Shown one piece after another: positions 23,259-27,394 of a stretch of DNA of 27,394 bases. Below the pieces are notes generated by a model. It saw only the letters and a list, made by a program, of their open reading frames with translations, had not been told where the DNA came from and ran no database searches. Where the stretch lies: the NCBI GenBank assembly GCA_900540045.1, contig UQEF01000035.1, positions 1-27,394 of the forward strand, read 5' to 3'. The translations under genes were made by a program, and so were the position numbers. Origin of the DNA: an uncultured Eubacteriales bacterium (GTDB taxonomy: Bacteria; Bacillota; Clostridia; Christensenellales; Aristaeellaceae). Within the stretch, counting starts at the first letter, position 1. Every line of letters starts with the position of its first letter.

Positions 23259-25479
23259 GACCAACCGGGAGCAGATCCGGCGGGCCCTGGACGAGTGCCT
23301 GTCCGGCATGGACGGCCGCCCATCGCTGGAAAAGCGGGTGCTGGCGCGAGCAAAGGGAGAGCGGCGCGGACCCAGACGGCTTTCGCTGGCGCTGGCGGTG
23401 GCGCTGCTGATGCTGCTGCTTGCGGCGGCTGCGCTTGCGGCGGGCGTGCTGACCGGATGGCTGCGCCTGCGGCAGGAGGATGTGGGCGCGCTGCATGGCT
23501 GCGTGTCATTGGACGGGACGCTGTACCTGTCCACCAGCGGCGGCCTGCGCACATGGAAGCCGGGGCAGGAGGAATCCACGCTGCTGGTGTCCATGGACGA
23601 ATTGCAGGCGCAGGGTATCGGCTTTGACACGCTGCTCTACGCGGACGGGGACGCACCGGCCCTGCTGGACCGGAGCGGAAAGAAGCTCTGGCGCTGGCAG
23701 GACGGCGCGCTCGTCTGTACGCTGGACTACGCGGGCACGCCGATGGACCTGCCAAAGGAACAGTACCGGGCGGCGGTGATGCAGGACGGCTGGCTGTTTC
23801 TGCGCGCCGTAACGCCGGAGGGAACGGTGTATGAGGCGGACGTGTACCGGGCCGATCCCCTGACGGGCGACGCGGAGCGCCTGCCGCTGGAGGGCGTGAC
23901 GGAGCTGTGCGCGTGGGAAGGCGGTCTGCTGGCCGTCGCCTGCGACGTGGACAGCGACGTATGCCGCCTCGTATCGGTGGACCCGGAGAGCGGGACGGTC
24001 CATACGCTGGACGAGCGGTCCATGCAGGGGATCGAGGGCGTGGCCTGCGACGGGAACACGATCTGCGCCATCGTGGACGGCACGCTGTCCCTGTGGAACG
24101 GCACGGGCTGGACGGCGCTGCAGGGCTACGCGCTCGGCCATCTGGACTACGCCTTTGCGGTGGTGGGCGAGGGCTACGCGTCCCTTGGCACGAACGACAT
24201 GCAGTACGTTCCCTTTACGGAGGCGGGCAGCCTGCCCACGCTCACCATCCGCGGCTACATCAGCGCGGACAACATCGACGCGGATTTCCAGCAGGCCTAT
24301 CCCGGCGTGGCCGTATCGCGCGCCGCCGACCCCTCGCTCACGGCGCGGCAGGTGGCCGAGGCCATCGCCGCCGGCGACGAAACCGACCTGTTCCACGTGC
24401 GCATGGACGGGGAACTGCTCGCGCTGATGCGGCAGGGCGGGCTTGCGCCGCTGAATGATTCGGACATCCTGCTTGCGGACACGGAGGGGATGCTTGCGCA
24501 GGTCGCGGACGCGGTATTTCAGGACGGGACGCTCTATGCCGTGCCCTCCCTTGTGCATGTGACGGTGTGGGAAGGGGCGGAGGAGGTACCCGCCACGCTG
24601 GAAGCGCTGCTGGAAAAGCATGCCGCATGGACGGAGGAGGCGCCTCTTGTGGCCCATGCCTGGGAGGGCGGCACATGGACGAAGGACGATTATGCGAACC
24701 TGCTGCTGACCACGCTGATCACGGAGGCACACAACGCCGGCAGGGCCGTGGACTTCCGCGGGGAATCCTTCGTGCGCATGCTCACGGCGCTGCGGAATGC
24801 AAGGCTGCCCGAAACGGAGGGCGAGGCGCGGCTGGACCCGGACGAGATTCTCTCGCTTTCGGGCTTTGAGGACATGCCCATCTCCGGCGACTGGACCTAT
24901 GAGCCGGGGACCACACCCCCGCCTCCCTCGGCGCCGGACTGGCAGCTGCCGCCCGCCCTGTCGCCGGACGCACGGCGGACCGCCGGGGCCAACCTGCTGG
25001 TGTACGTGCTCAACCCCAACGCGAGCAATCCCCACGTGGCCATGACCTATCTGGAATACCTCTGCGGGCGTCGCGCGCTGTATGAGGAGGCGCTGCTCAA
25101 GCCCGCGTCCGCCAGCCCCGTGCTGAACCCCCAGATCGAGGAATGGATCGCGTGGATCATCGAGGACCAGCACGCGCTGGACGCCGAGCTGGGCATACCA
25201 ACCGATGAAGCGGCTCTGGCAGCGCGTACGGACGCCATTCGCGCCGCGCCGGATTCCTGGGCAGTGACGCAGGGCCGGCTGGAGGCCTACCGCGAGGAGA
25301 TCGCGCCCTACGTGGACCTGCGCCTTCACCCGCTGCTGGCCGGATCGCAGAAGCGGGACGGCGGCGTGTACGCCCGCATGCTCCGGGCCGTATGCGACTA
25401 TGTGGAGGGCGGGGCCGCGCTGGAGGACTGCCTCACGCGGCTGGAGACCCTCGCCGCGTCCGTCCCTGCCGTTCCTTGA
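23251..25479 (+). CDS. Membrane-anchored putative anti-sigma/sensor: propeller-like plus solute-binding-like domains
   Basis: A 742-residue protein with an unusual order of parts. Residues 1-43 are a charged cytoplasmic tail (NREQIRRALDECLSGMDGRPSLEKRVLARAKGERR), resembling tails of Clostridia anti-sigma factors. Residues 44-66 are one membrane helix. Residues about 80-325 hold repeating DG-rich beta-strand units (VSLDGTLYLSTSGGLRTW; GGLLAVACDVDSDVCRLVSVDPESGTVHTL; GNTICAIVDGTLSLWNG), like a beta-propeller. Residues about 330-735 resemble an ABC solute-binding protein (LTIRGYISADNIDADFQQAYPGVAV, DETDLFHVRMDGELLALMRQGGLAPLND, VFQDGTLYAVPSLV). No lipobox or transporter genes are near. Overlap with the sigma gene supports a role as its membrane regulator. 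Domain calls are by eye; the sensing role is inference. Confidence 0.75.
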   Translation: MRETNREQIRRALDECLSGMDGRPSLEKRVLARAKGERRGPRRLSLALAVALLMLLLAAAALAAGVLTGWLRLRQEDVGALHGCVSLDGTLYLSTSGGLRTWKPGQEESTLLVSMDELQAQGIGFDTLLYADGDAPALLDRSGKKLWRWQDGALVCTLDYAGTPMDLPKEQYRAAVMQDGWLFLRAVTPEGTVYEADVYRADPLTGDAERLPLEGVTELCAWEGGLLAVACDVDSDVCRLVSVDPESGTVHTLDERSMQGIEGVACDGNTICAIVDGTLSLWNGTGWTALQGYALGHLDYAFAVVGEGYASLGTNDMQYVPFTEAGSLPTLTIRGYISADNIDADFQQAYPGVAVSRAADPSLTARQVAEAIAAGDETDLFHVRMDGELLALMRQGGLAPLNDSDILLADTEGMLAQVADAVFQDGTLYAVPSLVHVTVWEGAEEVPATLEALLEKHAAWTEEAPLVAHAWEGGTWTKDDYANLLLTTLITEAHNAGRAVDFRGESFVRMLTALRNARLPETEGEARLDPDEILSLSGFEDMPISGDWTYEPGTTPPPPSAPDWQLPPALSPDARRTAGANLLVYVLNPNASNPHVAMTYLEYLCGRRALYEEALLKPASASPVLNPQIEEWIAWIIEDQHALDAELGIPTDEAALAARTDAIRAAPDSWAVTQGRLEAYREEIAPYVDLRLHPLLAGSQKRDGGVYARMLRAVCDYVEGGAALEDCLTRLETLAASVPAVP

Positions 25480-25504
25480 CAAAGCGGGGATGCGGCGGTA
25501 CAAT
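25476..25504 (+). promoter_or_regulatory. csoR-like gene promoter overlapping upstream stop codon
   Basis: TTGACA (25476-25481), a 17-base spacer and TACAAT (25499-25504). The -35 box contains the TGA stop (25477-25479) of the upstream gene, so the next gene has its own start of transcription. Confidence 0.85.
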
Positions 25505-25536
25505 CTGCTTACAGAAGGATGAAGGAGGGATGGGCC

Positions 25537-25812
25537 TTGAAGCAGTGCATGGACGCCGACAACCTGCACCGCAGGCTGCGCAAGATCATCGGCCAGGTGC
25601 AGGCCATCGACCGGATGGTGGAGGAGGACGTGCCCTGCGAGGACATCCTTTCCCAGCTCAACGCCGCCAAGTCGGCCCTGCACAAGTGCGGGCAGGTGGT
25701 GCTGGAAGGGCATATCCGACACTGCGTGCGCGACGGCATCGAGCACGGGGACGCGGATAAGACCATTGAGAGCTTCACCAAGGCGGTAGAGCGCTTTTCC
25801 AACATGGGATGA
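25537..25812 (+). CDS. CsoR-type metal-sensing transcriptional repressor
   Basis: A 91-residue all-helical DNA-binding protein of the CsoR/RcnR/FrmR family. The family core is NLHRRLRKIIGQVQAIDRMVEEDVPCEDILSQLNAAKSALHKCGQVVLEGHIRHCVRDGIEHGD. Cys34, His59 and Cys63 reproduce the C-H-C copper(I) ligand spacing (25 and 4) of CsoR, so copper sensing is likely, though sulfide or aldehyde sensing occurs in relatives. The start is taken as TTG 25537, six bases after GGAGGG and matching the family N-terminus; ATG 25519 would lie upstream of that ribosome site. No copper pump or chaperone is adjacent; the target must be elsewhere. Confidence 0.85.
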   Translation: MKQCMDADNLHRRLRKIIGQVQAIDRMVEEDVPCEDILSQLNAAKSALHKCGQVVLEGHIRHCVRDGIEHGDADKTIESFTKAVERFSNMG

Positions 25813-25827
25813 AAAACAGCACTTCAG

Positions 25828-25847
25828 AGCGGGCGGCAACGCCCGCT
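25828..25847 (+). other. Hairpin with GCAA tetraloop
   Basis: AGCGGGCG (25828-25835) pairs with CGCCCGCT (25840-25847) around GCAA. It is 16 bases after the csoR-like stop but lacks a T-run. TTCAG is repeated on both sides of it (25823-25827 and 25847-25851). Confidence 0.6.
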
Positions 25848-26050
25848 TCAGGCTGTCAAAAAACCCTTCAGGGAGGTTCGGAGGGCCGCAGTCCTCCGAG
25901 CTGTATTCCGAATCCAGCGACATGTGCGGTGGATTCGGAAGCCTTGCGCAGCAAGGTTTCCCTGCGCGTTTCCCCGGCCGCGCTGAAAGCGCAGGGGAAA
26001 CGCGTTCTGTCGGAAAAATCGCCGCAGGCGAGCTTTTTCGACAAGCTGAA
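25847..26050. repeat. MITE-like palindromic element, about 204 bp
   Basis: The ends are imperfect terminal inverted repeats: TTCAGGCTGTCAAAAAAC (25847-25864) matches the reverse complement of 26033-26050 at 14 of 18 positions. Inside are stems at 25879-25898 (CGGAGG/CCTCCG), 25906-25940 (TTCCGAATCCA with TGGATTCGGAA, 11 bp), 25965-26004 (CGCGTTTCCCC with GGGGAAACGCG, 11 bp, with GCGCT/AGCGC inside) and 26009-26044. It encodes no transposase. No clear target-site duplication was seen. Copies elsewhere in the genome would confirm a mobile or REP-like repeat. Confidence 0.6.
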
Positions 26051-26159
26051 TAAATCTTTTTATTATCTTTTCCCAAGGATGGATTTTGATTCTGAACAAC
26101 AGCGCTTTTCGCCCGGGCAGAAAGGTTTGTTTTGTTATAGAACTGATTTGTTTTCACCG

Positions 26160-26188
26160 TTGCCGCGAGGGCTGGGCGCCTGTATAAT
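26160..26188 (+). promoter_or_regulatory. Promoter of the Gfo/Idh/MocA gene
   Basis: TTGCCG (26160-26165), a 17-base spacer and perfect TATAAT (26183-26188), 32 bases before the ATG, with AAGGGAG in between. Confidence 0.88.
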
Positions 26189-26219
26189 GCAGGTACATTT
26201 TTGAAGGGAGCTGAATAGT

Positions 26220-27394
26220 ATGGCAGGAAAAATCACGGTTGCAATGATCGGCTGCGGCGACTTTGCCCGCAACTTTGTACCTTTGTTTCAGGCACATCCA
26301 TATGTTGAAAAAGTATATGTGTGCGATATCATCCCGGAGCGCGCCAGGGAGTATTCCCAAAGGTTCGGGGTCGAGATCATCGACACCTTTGAAAACGCGA
26401 TAGCCGACTCCAAAATTACGGCCGTGGCCATCTTCACCCAGAGACATCTGCACGGACCGCTGGTCAAGGCGGCGCTGGAGGCCGGGAAGGATGTGTATTC
26501 CGCTGTGCCCATGGGCGTGTCCGTGGAGGAATGCCGGGAGATTGTCGAAACCGTAAAGAAGACCGGCAAAACCTATATGATGGGCGAAACCTGCATCTAT
26601 TATCCCTGCTCCATGTACTGCAAGCAGCGCTACGAAAAGGGCGACTTCGGCACCTTTGTCTATGCCGAGGCCCAGTATCATCACGATATTTCCCACTTCC
26701 CCAAGAACTTTCGTGAGGATTTGGTCAATGCCGGCGTGCCGCCGTTCTATTACCCCACCCATTCCACGGCCATGGTGCTGCACGCGCTGAGCACCCGTGC
26801 TACGCGCGTTGTGGCCTTCGGCTATGCCGAGGCCCCGGGCAACGGGATTTATGAAAAGGGCGTGAACCAGTGGGACAACGTCTACTCCAACGGCTATTCG
26901 CTGATGAAGCTCGCCAACGGCGGCACTGCCCGCATCAACGAATGCCGCCGCATTGGCTATAAAGCCCCCAGCTCCTACATCAGCGCCTTTTACGGGACGA
27001 AGGGCAGCTACCAGTTCAGCAATGCCCAGCATATCTTTGCCCGTCTCACCCCCGAGGGCGTGGATGCCGTGGACGTAAGCAGCCAGGTCAACCCCGAAGC
27101 CATGGAAGCGCACCGCGGCGAGAAGGATTTTGTCAATTCGGTGGCAAACCACCGCTGGCAAGCGGAGGATCCTTCACCAATCCAGAAGGAACGTAACAGC
27201 TTGCTGCCCAAGAGCTACGCGGGCCTGTCAAACGGACATATGGCCAGCCACAAGCTGCTGGTGGATGATTTTTGTACGGCCGCATATTTTGAAAAGATGC
27301 CCACCGTCAATGCATGGCTGGCGGCCAGATACACGGTGCCCGGACTGCTGGCGCATGAATCCATGATCCGTGACGGACAGGCGTTTGACGTGCC
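26220..27394 (+). CDS. Gfo/Idh/MocA-family oxidoreductase (partial, 3' end missing)
   Basis: The first 391 codons of an NAD(P)-dependent dehydrogenase, open to the window end. The Rossmann fold begins at once (KITVAMIGCGDFARNFVPLFQAH), with acidic VCDIIPERA at strand 2, then AVAIFTQRHLHGPLVKAALEAGKDVYSAVPMGVSVEEC; the usual EKP lysine motif reads AVPMG here. The middle has MMGETCIYYPCSMYCKQRYEKGDFG and the C-terminal part YYPTHSTAMVLHAL, where histidine sits at the usual catalytic position. Family members oxidise or epimerise sugars, inositols and glycosides. Lack of the EKP lysine suggests altered chemistry or a glycosidase-like NAD enzyme. ATG 26220 has AAGGGAG upstream. Monocistronic start; downstream genes are not visible. 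Confidence 0.88.
   Translation, partial: MAGKITVAMIGCGDFARNFVPLFQAHPYVEKVYVCDIIPERAREYSQRFGVEIIDTFENAIADSKITAVAIFTQRHLHGPLVKAALEAGKDVYSAVPMGVSVEECREIVETVKKTGKTYMMGETCIYYPCSMYCKQRYEKGDFGTFVYAEAQYHHDISHFPKNFREDLVNAGVPPFYYPTHSTAMVLHALSTRATRVVAFGYAEAPGNGIYEKGVNQWDNVYSNGYSLMKLANGGTARINECRRIGYKAPSSYISAFYGTKGSYQFSNAQHIFARLTPEGVDAVDVSSQVNPEAMEAHRGEKDFVNSVANHRWQAEDPSPIQKERNSLLPKSYAGLSNGHMASHKLLVDDFCTAAYFEKMPTVNAWLAARYTVPGLLAHESMIRDGQAFDV

Larger units (their letters stand above)
25813..26219. other. Intergenic region after csoR-like gene
   Basis: These 407 bases hold no supported gene. Up to 26050 they are packed with inverted repeats. From 26051 to 26159 the sequence turns AT-rich with no recognised feature, followed by the promoter of the oxidoreductase gene at 26160-26188. 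The T-rich stretch after 26050 may end csoR transcription. Confidence 0.7.

Noticed and set aside
25848..26099. 83-codon minus-strand open frame in the repeat element
   Set aside because: It is read through palindromic arms, has no good ribosome site, and looks like a spurious repeat-derived frame.
23506..26157. 883-codon minus-strand open frame
   Set aside because: It lies opposite the sensor, csoR-like gene and repeat element; its composition is typical of GC-rich antisense frames, and the plus-strand genes have ribosome sites, promoters and family motifs.

Overview
The window (27,394 bases, clearly GC-rich) looks like chromosomal DNA from an anaerobic, gut-type, high-GC Firmicute of the class Clostridia. 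The evidence is Bacillota-style AGGAGG ribosome sites, the tuf-rpmG-secE-nusG-rplK-rplA order, a transketolase split into two genes, many Clostridia-type families (DUF1653, a likely DUF6483, CsoR, YkpA/YbiT-type ABC-F), and no aerobic respiratory genes. Christensenellales or a neighbouring order is a guess. I saw no rRNA, tRNA, CRISPR, transposase or phage gene.

Layout. (1) 1-2554, plus: end of tuf, then rpmG, secE, nusG, rplK and rplA, closed by a terminator, so rplJ-rplL do not follow. (2) 2595-5233, plus: a promoter, a small unknown protein and an ABC-F ATPase whose start overlaps that protein's stop. (3) 5240-8171: an AraC regulator on minus, divergent from a secreted FMN/FAD reductase. 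(4) 8188-11072, minus: a GntP-type permease and glycerate 2-kinase, probably an organic-acid uptake unit. (5) 11183-14859, minus: three secreted serine hydrolases, with a divergent XRE regulator at 14916. Two TACCGA-N5-TCGGTA palindromes sit in the shared promoter. (6) 15292-17194, plus: MarR repressor and MATE efflux pump, with two mirror-image operators on the promoter. (7) 17193-20540, minus: murC, a YbiT-type ABC-F and a DUF1653 protein in an overlapping operon. (8) 20665-22559, plus: split transketolase. (9) 22743-25479, plus: an ECF sigma factor overlapping a gene for a large membrane protein. (10) 25476-26050: a CsoR-type metal sensor followed by a palindrome-rich, MITE-like element. 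(11) 26160-27394, plus: a Gfo/Idh/MocA oxidoreductase cut by the window end.

How the parts work together. The window mixes core functions (translation, peptidoglycan, pentose phosphate) with small environment-sensing modules, each pairing a regulator with an effector: AraC/reductase, XRE/secreted esterases, MarR/MATE and ECF sigma/membrane sensor. The best candidate for an undescribed system is the last. The sigma partner has a short cytoplasmic tail, one membrane helix, a propeller-like segment and a solute-binding-protein-like domain in one 742-residue chain, which suggests ligand sensing outside the cell wired directly to a sigma factor. Second is the three-hydrolase operon with its well-defined operators. 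Third are two proteins with altered active sites: the secreted reductase (two substrate residues differ) and the YbiT-type ABC-F (one of two ATP sites degenerate).
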